Shown: positions 33,301 through 44,582 of the stretch, piece by piece | Layout: every line of letters starts with the position of its first letter | Numbering within the stretch: position 1 is the first letter of the stretch | Origin: Cyanodermella asteris | Taxonomy: Eukaryota; Ascomycota; Lecanoromycetes; Ostropales; Stictidaceae | DNA length: 64,000 nucleotides | Direction of reading: 5' to 3' | Assembly (NCBI GenBank): GCA_900618795.1 | Contig: UYJD01000013.1 | Coordinates: 780,537 to 844,536, forward strand | Notes under the pieces: generated by a model | Databases searched by the model: none | What the model was told of the DNA's origin: nothing | What the model saw: the letters and a program-made list of their open reading frames with translations, nothing else | Made by a program: the position numbers and the translations under genes

Positions 33301-35517
33301 CTATACCTTCGCCTTATTAGCTTTCGCACGTTCTCGTGTCCAAATCGCCAGGACCCCGAAATCTTCTGACATTAGCAGGACCTTGGCCATTGCGGCTGAG
33401 AGCTTGGGGCTTTTGTTCGCTCCTCGGACAACAATCTCGGGGCCTGGTTTTACGGCCAGGAACGCGACGACGGGGTCAGTGTCTTTGTCAATCGGTATTG
33501 TGATGTCCAAGTTGACGTGATTGAAAGTGTTGACATCGTTTGGAAATTGCACAACAATTTCGATGACACCGCTGCTGGGTGCCTCGTCTTCCGGGTCGGA
33601 CCTATTATTGGTTGGTATTGGTAGGCCGTCTTTTAGTCGCGCTTTATATTGTTTGGCCGTGAGGTCGCGAAGTAAAAGCTTCTTGCCTTTTGCTTTCCCA
33701 TACTTCGCTTCGTATTTAGGATCATTCTGTTCTGACTTTGAACCGCCCGTCGAAGAACTCTTTGCGTCATTATTTGGTTTATCCTCCTTGCCAAAGCTCC
33801 TCGTGAACAGCCCGTGCAGCCACGCCCACATTCTTAGCGTAGGTAGCGCTGTCAGGAGCTCCATGGGATGGCTAAAAGGGAAATCTGTTACCGAGTACGC
33901 TTGCAGCAGCTGCGTTCCCGTTAAGCTGTATTTTAGATTCTCTGTCGTGCCATTCTTGTCCGCCACCTCTTTCTCAAATCGAATTGCAGCCACGTCTGCT
34001 TCGTTTCCGAAGGCTGCTTCACCTTTGACGGATGCGAGGCCAACATACGTTCCCTGGCCTGGCAATACAAGCTGGAGATATGGTATAGGCACCATTGTCG
34101 ACTGTGCCATAAGTCCCATCCGTCCCACAAGCAATTGCTGCACTGCTGCGTTCCAGCCAACGGGAAGCGCCGGCTCGAAGAAGGCCTTGAATGAAATGGT
34201 TGGAAGCGGCTTGGTCGGCGCCTGGCCATCGATTTCCATCGCATTTGTACCTGGCTCCTCTGCAGCCGGCAAATACGTGGGCTCCGGGGTCTTTGCCACC
34301 AGCTGGAGGGGTGGGAATTGTGCATTGTTTGTCATGTTGACATCGCCGTCCACTGGCATGTCGTCGAGAAATTCGAACCATTCGGAAGACAGTTTGATGG
34401 GATGTACGGCTATACTAGGGTCGATATTGTCGACACCAATGCGCATGGAGTAGAGGGCGGGATCGACGTCCGTTGGAATATCAAGATATGAGGATGGAGA
34501 TCCGGCCTGTTTCGCTTGCCATGTCTGGATCCAGTAGGACAAAACCAGACCAACATGACCATTCGAATGCATCTGAGGCCAACCAAGACCAGTAGCAAGC
34601 ATGGCGAAACGATCGCTGGACTTCTCGTTCTTCTGTTTCCACCAGTCGTTCGCCTGTTTCAAAGCGCGGCAAATGCCGTGAATGGCCCCAAAGCAACTGA
34701 CGCCACCTTTGCCAAAGTTGTCAATCGCTCCGAGGTATTCCATGTTTTCACCAAATCGTTTCAGCAGTACGTATTCGCCACGTTCCGTCTCGCCCTCCCA
34801 GCCTTGTAGATCTCGTTTCAGGATCTCTGCGCCTCGATTCTCTTCCTCTTTCTTCTCCGTTTCAGCTTCGGAGCTTGTCTCTTGGTTATGGACAATGAAT
34901 TCGAGCGTGACCTCCTGAACCCTCCATTTGAAGAATGTAATGGTGACCATCATGCCCTCACCGGCGACATCGAGCACACCGGGGTCTTCATCTGCGCCGG
35001 TTTCCCACGCTATGTCCAGCTTCAAGCGCTCCGCCGCCCTCTGAATGCCGACCCGACTCACATAGCCCCACTCATCCTTCAGCAATGCGATAATCTCACG
35101 AATCTTGCCTTTTGTGATCAACTCCTTGTCGCTCATCATGCCCATTCCGTCTGCGCTCGCACCCATGCCCGATAGCCCGTGTACGCCCAGTCCGATGGAA
35201 GCTCCACGAGTCATGCCGACCGAGCCGGCTGGCGGTGTCGCGCCGAGTGCGTGACCGAAGCCATGTCCTCCAGAGGGGGTGCCCATCATAGCAGGCGCCG
35301 GGGAGGACCCAGCTTTCCATGAGCCGGGAGTGGCACCTTGTTGACTGGCAGAGTGTTCCATGCGTGACAGCGTCCCGGCTCTTGTCCTAGCAGCAGCTGG
35401 AGACCGTGTCAAAGCCTTATTTGATAGGTGTGATGGCGATGCTGCATTCCCGGTCGCCGAGGGCGTGTATGGGCCGGAAGGCCTCGACTGGGCGGGTTTG
35501 GAATTTGGCGTTGCCAT
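33301..35517 (-). CDS. MED1: Mediator complex subunit 1 (fungal Med1)
   Basis: This single exon encodes 738 residues from the ATG at 35517 (MATPNSKP); the three codons before it begin with TTG and are not counted. Med1 belongs to the Mediator middle module, which links activators to RNA polymerase II. The Pro/Ser/Gly-rich N-terminus up to about 125 looks disordered. The conserved fungal Med1 region starts at about 135: KIREIIALLKDEWGYVSRVG, then a beta-rich stretch with VTITFFKWRVQEVTLEF. It includes MEYLGAIDNFGKGGVSCFGA, a strong family motif at about 255-280, where the subunit's fold contacts partners. A Lys-rich insert near 620-650 precedes the C-terminal domain. The gene lies tandem to glutamine synthetase and convergent with frq. 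Confidence 0.82.
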   Translation of the reverse strand: MATPNSKPAQSRPSGPYTPSATGNAASPSHLSNKALTRSPAAARTRAGTLSRMEHSASQQGATPGSWKAGSSPAPAMMGTPSGGHGFGHALGATPPAGSVGMTRGASIGLGVHGLSGMGASADGMGMMSDKELITKGKIREIIALLKDEWGYVSRVGIQRAAERLKLDIAWETGADEDPGVLDVAGEGMMVTITFFKWRVQEVTLEFIVHNQETSSEAETEKKEEENRGAEILKRDLQGWEGETERGEYVLLKRFGENMEYLGAIDNFGKGGVSCFGAIHGICRALKQANDWWKQKNEKSSDRFAMLATGLGWPQMHSNGHVGLVLSYWIQTWQAKQAGSPSSYLDIPTDVDPALYSMRIGVDNIDPSIAVHPIKLSSEWFEFLDDMPVDGDVNMTNNAQFPPLQLVAKTPEPTYLPAAEEPGTNAMEIDGQAPTKPLPTISFKAFFEPALPVGWNAAVQQLLVGRMGLMAQSTMVPIPYLQLVLPGQGTYVGLASVKGEAAFGNEADVAAIRFEKEVADKNGTTENLKYSLTGTQLLQAYSVTDFPFSHPMELLTALPTLRMWAWLHGLFTRSFGKEDKPNNDAKSSSTGGSKSEQNDPKYEAKYGKAKGKKLLLRDLTAKQYKARLKDGLPIPTNNRSDPEDEAPSSGVIEIVVQFPNDVNTFNHVNLDITIPIDKDTDPVVAFLAVKPGPEIVVRGANKSPKLSAAMAKVLLMSEDFGVLAIWTRERAKANKAKV

Positions 35518-36383
35518 TGTGAACAATGTGGTGGGAACAATCTAGTGTACAGTTTAGCCTAGACGAAGGCTGGAAGAATGGCACCAAGTCGCCGTGGACC
35601 GGATCCTGCTGTTCGATCGCCAGCTGGACAGACAGCAATAGGAACAAGCAAGGGGACGGTGAATTCGCGCATCCATGGAAACGCGCAGGATGTACCGGGC
35701 TGTCGCGTGAAATGCGCAATGGACCTGCACCATAAGCGTACAGAGAGCGTCAAAAAGCTCGCATAAGTAGACTACCTACAATTCCAATGCTGTGAGGGGT
35801 CAATCAAGCAAGCCAGTGGTACGAGGGTGAAAGTGCCTTGGGTGCAGCTCAAAGCGCCTTCGAAGAGTGCGGCAGTGACGATTCGATCCGCAGGTGTCGG
35901 ACTTGAGTTCCGCTGGCTGCCACAAGATCCGCCGCAGATCTGGCGAATGCAAGGCGGGTCAGTAAAAGTCGTGGCGCATGTGCGCATGAGAACACCTCTA
36001 GGCGTTCTTGAATGACGACTTACTTGCCTACTTGTAGGAGTGCCTCGTAAAGGACGCCAATCGTGAGTTCTGTGAGTACCTTTTCAGGTGTCTTTCGAGA
36101 CAAATATGAAAGTCATTGGTATGAAAGTGACTGAAATCGACATTGAATTCCCAAAACAAGGCGACCTTTTAAAAGGCGTATCTCGAATCGGTATGTTGGT
36201 ATCATGATATCCACAAAAGCAACAGAGCCATTGAACCCACCTCTTCAGATCCTCATCCTGACTGCCGCTCGCTCAGATGTGAACGATCGCCTTCATCAAA
36301 CCATCGTCCTGCGGTCAAGTGTCACGACTCTTGCCCAGGACATGGTTGTCTACCAATTCACGCAGCATCTCGCCTGCCACCGT
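35518..36383. other. Intergenic region between Med1 and glutamine synthetase
   Basis: It lies upstream of Med1 and downstream of glutamine synthetase, both minus strand. It should contain the Med1 promoter and the glutamine synthetase 3' UTR. I see no gene in it. Confidence 0.6.
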
Positions 36384-38317
36384 CTACTCTTCAGCAATAG
36401 CGGCAGCCTTCTCTTGAATTGACTTCTGACCGGGTGCTTGGCCGGAGATGGTCTGGACGATGATGCCGGTGATGCGATACGGGTCGGCGTTGGAAGCAGG
36501 GCGGCGATCCTCAAAGTAACCCTTGCCCTCATCACCAACGTTGCGGGGGATACGGACAGAGGCGCCACGGTTGGCAATGCCGTAGTTGAAGGTCTCGATG
36601 CTGCCAGTCTCGTGCTTGCCTGTCAGACGAGCCTCGTTGCCCTCGCCGTAGACAGCAATGTGGTCAGTGTGCTTAACCTTTAGCTTCTCCATGGCAGCCT
36701 CGATAACCTTGAGACCACCCTCGTTCCGCATGGCGTCTGTGGAGACGTTGGTGTGCAGACCGGCACCGTTCCAGTCGCCGGGGATGGGCTTGGGGTGGAA
36801 AGACACCTTGGCGCCGAATTCCTCGGAGATGCGGTGGAGCAAGAAACGAGACATCCAGAGTTCGTCGCCCACTGCGTCAAGTCAGTTCATGGGGCTTTTC
36901 ATTGTCTCGTCGGGGGTTACTCACGATTGATGCCCTCGCAGGGACCGACTTGGTATTCCCACTGAGCCGGCATGACCTCGGCATTGATGCCAGAGATGTT
37001 GATTCCGGCATACAAGCAGGCCTTGTAGTGAGCTTCGACGATATCCCTGCAGTAAACGCGGGTAGTGCCAACACCACAGTAGTAAGGGCCCTGAGGACCG
37101 GGGAAGCCGTTCTTCGGCCAGCCGTAGGGCCAGCCCTCGGCACCTAGGAGAGTGTATTCCTGCTCCAAACCGAACCAGTAGTGCTCGCCCTTGTGGTGCT
37201 CCATGAGCAGGTTGCACTCATGGCGGAAGTTGTATCTGTTTGGCTTTCCATCGGGGTCCCAAGTCTCGCACATGACCAGGATGTTGGGCTCTAGGCGGAT
37301 GGGGTCGGGGTAGATGGCGACGGGGCGGAGGAGGACATCGGAGTTGTCGCCAGGAGCTTGGCCGGTAGATGAACCATCGAAGTTCCAGTCTGGCAGGTCC
37401 TTGACGCTGGACGGGGCTTTCTTGAGTGTCTGCACGCCGGAAATGGTCAGTATGAGCTCGCGTGAATTCAGCAATGAATTGAGTGCGTGAGTGACAATTC
37501 AGTTCGGCGTCGACCCGGCTGGACCCGGGCGGAGGAGGGGTCGGCGGCCACACCAACGGGAAAGGTGCAGAAAAGCCGATCGAGGACACATGCTGACATG
37601 GCTTGAGCTTGGTGAGCTTGTGACGATGCTCTGATCGGCGACTTCAACAAGACTGCGCATGCCCCGCCGGTGGTTGCACAGCGCAGCACAGGAAAGTTGT
37701 CGTCGCATTCGTCGACGGCCTCCACACATCGCCAAGCCCGCCGCACAATCCGCCCTCCTCCTCCGGTTTCGGCAAAGCGCCAGGAACGGGCAGGTCGCTG
37801 CCGTGTGCACGACGCCGTACCCGGACAGCTGGAGGTGGTGTGCAAATGCTGACCAGTCGCAGGCGTAATGCTTATCGCGAAAGCCTCACAGAGCTCTGCG
37901 AGCGGAGCTGTCCGCCAGCTTCAGCTTCGCGCCCTGCCGCCTTCTGGGCAGCCTGCGCTGGCAGTCCACGGAGACTCCAGCTAGAGGACGGACGGGCGGA
38001 AGTGCTGCAGGCACTGGTATAGAGAAGGTTCTGCTCACCTTGGTCTTGGAGCGCAAGCCGTTTGTTCCGTCAATCCAGACATACTCGGCCATGACCGAAC
38101 CCTTCTGGTCAAGGCGGCCGTATTTCAGCACCTAGGTCTTCCTGTAAGCATCCTGCGGGACGGTCGTAAAGACAGGGCAAAGCGTACATTGGCCGTGTTG
38201 GAGACAACCGTCGACTCGGCCTAGCAACGATGATGGTTAGCAAAGAATTGTCTCGTGGTTGGATTCTGCCGGGGCGGCAGTCCGGCGGGGCGGGCAGCTG
38301 GAGCTGGAGCTTACCAT
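36384..38317 (-). CDS. glnA: Glutamine synthetase (GSII), five exons
   Basis: Exons are 38315-38317, 38188-38220, 38039-38131, 36925-37429 and 36384-36871, giving 373 residues. All boundaries are GT-AG and keep frame. Exon 1 is only the ATG, followed directly by GTAAGC, and exon 2 adds [11 protein letters not shown]. Intron 3 (37430-38038, 609 nt) is far longer than the others (44-97 nt). The enzyme makes glutamine from glutamate, ammonia and ATP in the cytosol. Seen motifs are [28 protein letters not shown], the glutamate/ATP site blocks EQEYTLL and [11 protein letters not shown], and [10 protein letters not shown] near the C-terminus, all with expected residues. The length is slightly above typical fungal GSII. 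The start assignment depends on the 3-nt exon. An alternative in-frame start at the Met inside exon 3 (GSVMAEY) would lose the conserved beginning. Confidence 0.93.
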
Positions 38318-41300
38318 GGTGGATGTTGGGAAGGTGTAGCTCGGTCTGGTCTTCTTGGGCTGTCTTTGGGCTCAAGAGAGTGTTATGGGAGGGAGAGATT
38401 GTGGAGGGTATACGCAAACTGCGATGAAGCAAGTGGACAGAAACAGGAGCTGCGTGGAAGTGGAAGTGGGCCAGCGAGGGTCTTTTGTACTGGGAGAGCT
38501 GCTATCGGTGCGGCAACTCGAGCTTCTGTTATCTTTCAACTACAAATGGCTTCTGACCAGCAGCAGTGCCAGCGCCCCGGCGGCCGGCTAATGACGACAA
38601 ATCGTGCGTTGCCTGGATTCTACGCTCCAGTGCTCTCTGTGCTGGTCGATCCATTCGTGTGTATCTGAGCGACTTAGGACCGTCCCTGAGGCTATTCTGT
38701 GCCAGATGCACGCCGTTCTGGCCCACTCATCTCCATGGAGATGCATAACCGTGGAAGCTCCCACCTACATTTCGGTCCTCGGCGGCGCCAGAATCCTGCC
38801 AGACTTTCTCTTTTCAGCCCGACGAGGCATATGCTGGTGCTCTGAAACCCGAGAATATTCCCTCGACATCATCCTCTTGCGAAAAGTGCCGTACGATTGG
38901 ACTAGCGTTGTTGGTTGTTGTCGAGCATGTTTCCTTTGCATCAGCTTCAGCATGTCTTGCAGCGTCATGCCGCGCATCACGCCTCGGCGAATCTCAATTC
39001 TCCTCCCACTGATCTTCGAGCTAGAGTCCCATAGAAGTTGAACTAGTGAGGGTCTCTGAGGGCTCTGAACGGTGGTGCGCATCACTTCCTACCCACCATT
39101 TAGACAATCGATAACAGCCGAGCCGGGAATCCCGTTTCTACTGCTCAATTTGAGATGGCCTATCTGTTGGATATGCAGCACCATGACGTGCCCGACACAT
39201 TATGGCCTCTTTGTTGACGTCTTTCTGCTGCTCATCCAAAGCCAAGTTGAAGCGCTAACGAACTGAGGGTGCACTGCACGCGTGCCTCTATGCAGCAGCT
39301 CACCAGGAAACCGAGACCGTGCAGACACCGCCAGGGGCGGGCCCTGGCCTAGGAGACCGGCCTGGACTACCGTATACTTGAAGCTAGTCAGAGTAATCGG
39401 TCAGCAGCAGCCCGCCCCCAGTACTGATCGATACCTCTCGAGCTTCTCCGAAAGCAAATATATTTCTCGGCATGGTCAAATCGAGCCCCGTGCTGCCATG
39501 AAATTTCCACATCAGCTAGAGCATCCTGTGAGCGAAGTCGCCGAAACATTGCACCTCTCACGGATACAGCTCACTGGACGTGTGGGGAAATGCTCGTTGT
39601 GTTTGGCATGTCGAAAAGACACTTTCAGCCCCGCTAGACATGCTTCTTGGCGTAAGCCTTATCGGAGAACGTTGATTGGTCGAGAAGTCTTTCCGTGGGG
39701 TGTGAAGTCCAGCGGCCGGATTGTTTCACCGACCCGATGCAGCTCAACATCACATCTGTTCCAACTTGCTGGAGCGGGCTTTTTTCTTGAATTCATGCCT
39801 CACGACAGCTTTCTGTGCCTACAAATTGGGGCGCAACAACTCGTTGTCTGCAATACAGGCTTTAATTTCATTATGCTGGCGATGTGCTAACAGACCGGGC
39901 CAGAGCTGAACAAATGATAGGGTCGTTCTCCTACCGGAACGAGAGCTGCCCTATTATAAGCAGAGGAATACCTCAAGACCGTCTAATCAGTGACGTGATA
40001 GTTCCAATCGTCCTGCAGGCTTCACGGCCGTTTCTTGGATCCGGAGTGTTCAAGTTGTTCGGCAGTCCCAGGGGGATTCTATGCTAAGTGTACGACATCA
40101 AGCTTTTCAACACGTGGTGGCATCAAACTCTCAAACACCTGGACCATTCCCGCTTGGAGGCCGACAAATTGTTATATAGGCCTGGGCGGTATCGCCGTGG
40201 TCATGATTGCTTGGCCCACAAGGGACAATTAAAAAGCACCGGGTGTTGTCGGTGTTTCGTTTCTTCCGGCGGACACGCTCAGTCATGGATGATGGTTCGA
40301 CGGGGGCTCAGCTGATCAATTGAGCTATGACAGCTTGTAAGTAGATATCCAGACCTTCCTGTATTCCGCTTCATCATTGAATTGCCGACACGTACACCCC
40401 TCACACTCTGCCCAGAGCAGAGCTATTCGGGGAAGGACAAAACTTGATTAAGGTGAGGAACTTCGTGGCAACGACGGGGCTCCGTCTGCTCACGCGGTGC
40501 AGCTGTTACAATCACAGGCTGTGATGCCCGACCTGTTTGGGCAGGAACGAGTCTTCCCGTGCCTTCCTTCGATGGCCTCTCCAGCAGCCACGACATTTTG
40601 CGCATTTTGCGAAATTGGCAAAAAAGAACAGGACTGGATTCCGACACCGGGAATCGAACCCGGATCAACCCGGTTATCTTGCTCTGAACTGAGAGCGGGT
40701 GATGCTAGCCTTTACACCATACTTGCTGGTGTCAGCGCAGCTGGAAAGAGGAGCGGGCAGTACTCACTCGGATGATTGCTTGGTCGTTATGCGACAAAAG
40801 CTTGAATTACAGGCACTTATACCTGTATTCATTAGGTATAATCATGTCATAGACACAGCTGCACCCACGTTTGCAATGCTGGCCATCTGGTGAGTTGACC
40901 ACAGCGTTGACGAGCTGACGGGTTGACGCTGTGAAACGGCTGCTTTGGACGATTCACGCTAGGTACTGACCGTGAGCATCATGTCACGGCTCCGCAGTCT
41001 TTCCGCGCCGGCGCACTAGCTTTCATGTGTGTCAGAGATTGTTTGCATGGCGTCGAGCTTGAGTCTGCCCATTCTTAACTTGACGATCCAGCATGTGCTT
41101 CTTTTCAGCAGCTGCAGCTTAGCTCCTGGTGGTAGCATTCAGCATTGTTCGCATGCTTCAAGCGATCGACCGTCACTCCTGCCCGGTAAAATCCCTAGCT
41201 TTCCATTGTTGCCGACCCAGTTTCGTGAATGGCTAGCACAAACGCCTCAACCTTCCTGCAAGACCGAGCGCTTGGTGAACTGTTTGCGACCCCGACAAAA

Positions 41301-42000
41301 CTGTGGCCTGCAAGCAATTCGTGAGGCACTCTCTTTCAGACAACGCCGGTCCGGGAACGACCACATCAAACCAGCTCATCAACCTCATCCTAGCTGTGCG
41401 CCAGCGCGTTGCCGCTTTACGTATCGTCAGTCTCCTTTGTCTGCATACCAGCCATAGTCCGACGCCGGACGCGCATTGTCATGCAGCTGCGTGGACAATG
41501 TCCCATGTCTTGAGCTTGCAGAATACAAAGGAACGGCAATCGCATACTCACAATCCAGCGACCGTCTGCCCAAACACATTGGCACGCAAAATCCAGCACT
41601 GTCGCTGCCCTGGAACTGTGCGCGAGAACTAAGTGCATCAGTTCTTTTCCCAGCCCTGCTCTCGGCTGCGATATGGCTTCTGAGTCAGTGCAATACGATG
41701 CACTTTGAGCAAACGGGTTTTGCATTCTCAGAAACGAGACCAAAATTGGCGGCGCTTACACTTACGCTGCTAGAAATTGCCAACTGGTATTGAAAGCAAG
41801 GGCATCATTGGCAATCACCGGATAACTGAAGGCCTTGCTGAGGTCGTTGCCTGTGGTTGGACGTTTAGTTGGACCGGAATATCACGAACAGAAAGCCATT
41901 TCGGTTGTTAAAACAAAATCTGGATCTCTCAATCACTTGATCGCTACCGCCAACGAGAATCCCAGGAACAACTATAACATCGATTTCCTACTCTGCCGCA
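38318..42000. other. Gene-poor region containing a tRNA-like gene (3.7 kb)
   Basis: Apart from the tRNA-Glu-like sequence at 40639-40726, no frame has a recognisable domain. The longest, 39282-39890, has irregular composition and no motif, and is probably chance. The first part should hold the promoter of glutamine synthetase. Confidence 0.55.
40639..40726 (-). tRNA. tRNA-Glu(CTC)-like gene with a 16-nt intron; acceptor stem unpaired, possible pseudogene
   Basis: On the minus strand, the T arm is perfect (CCGGG stem, TTCGATT loop, CCCGG), followed by TGTCGGA and an A discriminator. The anticodon arm is ACCCG / CGGGT with loop CTCTCA...C, so the anticodon is CTC (Glu). The canonical intron position after base 37 holds GTTCAGAGCAAGATAA. 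The D arm fits with two wobble pairs, and A- and B-box promoter sequences are good. The 5' acceptor strand reads GCAAGTA, which pairs at only a few positions with TGTCGGA; TCCGACA would be expected. Either the gene is a decayed copy or its 5' seven bases were replaced. Confidence 0.6.
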
Positions 42001-42666
42001 ATGTGCTGGCTCGAGGATGTCCACTTCAGTGGCTGCGGCTGCTGGCGTTCCACCCCACGCGTGTCATCACTCTGCGCCGTTGGACAGTCAACACCTTACT
42101 ATCGCGCCTACGGCTGCAAGCACAGCAGAACCACCAGATCCATCAGCATTGAAGATGCTTGCACCAGCTGTGACAGTGGCGGGTGGTCAAGTGCAGGCTC
42201 TTCAAGACGTTCCAGTACCACCTCCACCACAAGCGGTTCCTCAACTTCGAGCGGCATGTCAGATGCATCCGTCCTTGGACAACCTGTTACCAGCTCGATG
42301 CAACCGCTAGACCTTCAATCGCTGAACAAGGCTCTGCAACGAGGCTTGCTTCACCCTCCCACCGAGACTCCGCGAGAGTCTCGGGAGACGATCGTCTTCA
42401 AAGAGCACATCTTTCAGCAAAACCACATTTCGACGGTCAACAGCATCGACGCTCTTGGCGCTCCTTCGCCTGGTCAACCATCGGGTCGCAATATTCTCAT
42501 GGTTGTAGATCAGGAGAGCACAAGGGCAATGGACTTTGCGCAGCACATACTAGGGACGATTCGAAATCGATGTGGTGGTGTGAAACTAGAAGGAGAGCGG
42601 ATACGAAGAGCGAGCGAGAGGGATGCCTTTGGTGGCCACACAATGAGGGAGAGAAGGTGCTCTTGA
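42001..42666 (+). CDS. Cysteine-rich protein of unknown function
   Basis: This 221-residue frame starts at ATG 42001 (MCWLEDVHFSGCGCW). The first 60 residues carry a regular cysteine pattern: C2, a CGC pair near 12-14, a Cys in SLCAVG, one in YGCKH and a DACTSC pair. I recall this arrangement in small uncharacterised proteins of filamentous ascomycetes, where a WxxxxFxxCGCW-like start is common. A metal-binding fold is plausible but not shown. A Ser/Thr-rich linker follows (about 65-90), then a helical tail. There is no signal peptide. An overlapping plus-strand frame at 42017-42310 is Pro/Ala-rich and less ordered. The last 30 residues (basic, RRASERD) look unconserved and could hide an unrecognised intron. 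Confidence 0.5.
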   Translation: MCWLEDVHFSGCGCWRSTPRVSSLCAVGQSTPYYRAYGCKHSRTTRSISIEDACTSCDSGGWSSAGSSRRSSTTSTTSGSSTSSGMSDASVLGQPVTSSMQPLDLQSLNKALQRGLLHPPTETPRESRETIVFKEHIFQQNHISTVNSIDALGAPSPGQPSGRNILMVVDQESTRAMDFAQHILGTIRNRCGGVKLEGERIRRASERDAFGGHTMRERRCS

Positions 42667-43085
42667 CACCCGTAAAAGTAAAGTTTTGTGTTGTTAACTG
42701 GATCCGTGCGGAAAGGTAGGTTTGCTCATAATGCTAGTTTTGAGTCTGATATTGACCCTTGCATCTGTTGAGCCCCTGTGAACGCAAATTGTATCGCTGA
42801 TTGTATTGCGTCCCGCGTGAGCCTGCTATACATGTGCGCGTCGTGGTTGAGAAGGTGCTGTCACAGACTCGGTCATCATACCTGCCAGATCCGCTCGTTC
42901 AAGATTGCAACTGCATTTGCGATCCCAGCACCCTCTTGGGCTAGGCATGTCGTTTCGAGTTCGCCACGATTGTTACTACTCGAGTGAAAGCAACCTCACT
43001 TACCTCGAGGCTCGCGCTACTCCAACTGCGTGGGCCAACCTCTCATTATCATTATCACAGTCCAGCGATCACATCATAAGTCAAG
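42667..43085. other. Intergenic region
   Basis: This spacer separates two plus-strand genes and is probably the promoter of the membrane-protein gene at 43086. I see nothing else in it. Confidence 0.5.
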
Positions 43086-43928
43086 ATGAACGAGCATTCA
43101 CTGCCCAATTCGAGTACCCCATCGAGATCCCGAAGGCAAGTCAGCTTCTCCGCTCCACAGGACTACCCAGCCACGGTAGCAGCTCGACCTACAGACAGCG
43201 CAACTGATCCGGCCCCAACGCGGAAATCAAAGAATTCACAACAGTGTCTCCTCCCCGCGCTTCAGCTCCGCGGTGACCTCGCAGCCCCCCACTGGGCCTA
43301 CGCAAAGCCCACCGACAAGGCTCACGTCAATAGTCCCGACATCCAACTAATCAAAGCCCACCGGCCCCGCGAGTACGATGCCATCAAAGATCTCATGTAC
43401 GCAACCTGGCGGCGCCAAAACGAAGAAGTCGAAGCAATCTGGGACCGCATCGACTGGAACATCCGCGCCATCCGAGGCGAAGACGTCGAGCCCCTCGATC
43501 CGGAAACCGGGGGGCCGGACAAGAAAGGGAGACGGAGCGAGTGGTGGCCGCTCACCGACAGGCGCATGCGCAGATACTACAGGCGGGTCACGAGGCTGAT
43601 CGGTTGCGACGCGTTTTCCATCTTTGCCTTTGCGTTGACGTATGCTGCGGGTCCGCGGAGGCATCCTTTGGAGGTCATGCCTTGGGACGGGTTCGCGACG
43701 GCCGTCATTTGTGTTTGGAGTTGTTTGGTCGATGCGGTCTTGCTGGTGTATGTTTGCTGGTCGTATCATTATCGGAGGCGGTGGGATGGGAGGTTGATTT
43801 ACTGGTTGAAGGCGCTCAATTCGTGGACGAGGGCGTATGCTGCGTTGGTGCTTTTTGCGGTCGTGATGACGGAGGCGAAGTGGAAGAAAAATCACGTATT
43901 AGATTACTACACGGGTCCGTTTGCTTGA
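43086..43928 (+). CDS. Predicted integral membrane protein, function unknown
   Basis: This intronless 280-residue frame starts at ATG 43086 in a good AAG-ATG context. The N-terminal 60 residues are polar and Ser/Pro-rich. A cytosolic-looking charged helical region follows (HRPREYDAIKDLMYATWRRQ, then WDRIDWNIRAIRGED). The second half is hydrophobic with about three membrane helices, near 180-197, 208-232 and 248-267, separated by Arg-rich loops (WSYHYRRRWDGR). The distribution of charges suggests the N-terminus faces the cytosol. I do not recognise a family. Codon use in the second half (GCG, GTT, TTT mixed) is not obviously foreign. It is a good candidate for a lineage-restricted ascomycete membrane protein. 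Confidence 0.65.
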   Translation: MNEHSLPNSSTPSRSRRQVSFSAPQDYPATVAARPTDSATDPAPTRKSKNSQQCLLPALQLRGDLAAPHWAYAKPTDKAHVNSPDIQLIKAHRPREYDAIKDLMYATWRRQNEEVEAIWDRIDWNIRAIRGEDVEPLDPETGGPDKKGRRSEWWPLTDRRMRRYYRRVTRLIGCDAFSIFAFALTYAAGPRRHPLEVMPWDGFATAVICVWSCLVDAVLLVYVCWSYHYRRRWDGRLIYWLKALNSWTRAYAALVLFAVVMTEAKWKKNHVLDYYTGPFA

Positions 43929-44582
43929 CCTGAAGTCTGTGAATTGCACGGTGTCGACAGATAACATTCGTTGAGAGCAAGCCGTAGCGGTTTTCGAGCT
44001 TACCGGAACGAAAAAGTGCATCAGGCTAGAGACTGATCACGGGCTCCTCTTTAGCACTGGTCTTGCATCAGCTTTGTTGCAGCAGAACTGTACATAATGG
44101 ATCATTGTATCTCAACTTCTTAATGAATGGTATCCAGGCTAGGTGTAAGTAAAAGTTGGCGATGGCCTCTGAGGATGAACTGGCGCGCCAAGGCGCGTAA
44201 CAATCCCAAATGTGAGCCTCAAAACTTTGTCCCTGACCATGACCCGAAGTTGCGCGACCACGCCTGCACGAGCGAAGTGCTTGTCATGTCAGAACTCGTC
44301 TGTTGAGCAAGAAGGGTTCTGGGCGAAGTTGGCAGCCACAGCAGGAGAAAAGCTCAAGCGGGATGTTTTCGATCATCAGAGGTGCAGATTACAGGTCACT
44401 CGTGAACGCTAAAGTTCACCATAAAGCTCTCATGCATTGATCGAATAAGCCGCTACAATCGATCGACACGTCGCTATACCAGTCACGTGAGTTGGGTCTT
44501 CGAGTTCGGCCTTCATTGTAAATAATAGGACCGGCTGAAGCTTTACGGACCAGCATTTGCCTGAGAGCACTCCCGAGACACG
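43929..44582. other. Intergenic region
   Basis: This spacer lies before the F-box gene. A TCACGTGA palindrome lies at 44483-44490, 93 bp before the start codon. No gene is supported. Confidence 0.55.

Noticed and set aside
39282-39890. 202-codon plus frame between glutamine synthetase and the tRNA-like gene
   Set aside because: No recognisable motif, irregular composition and no splice partners; likely chance.
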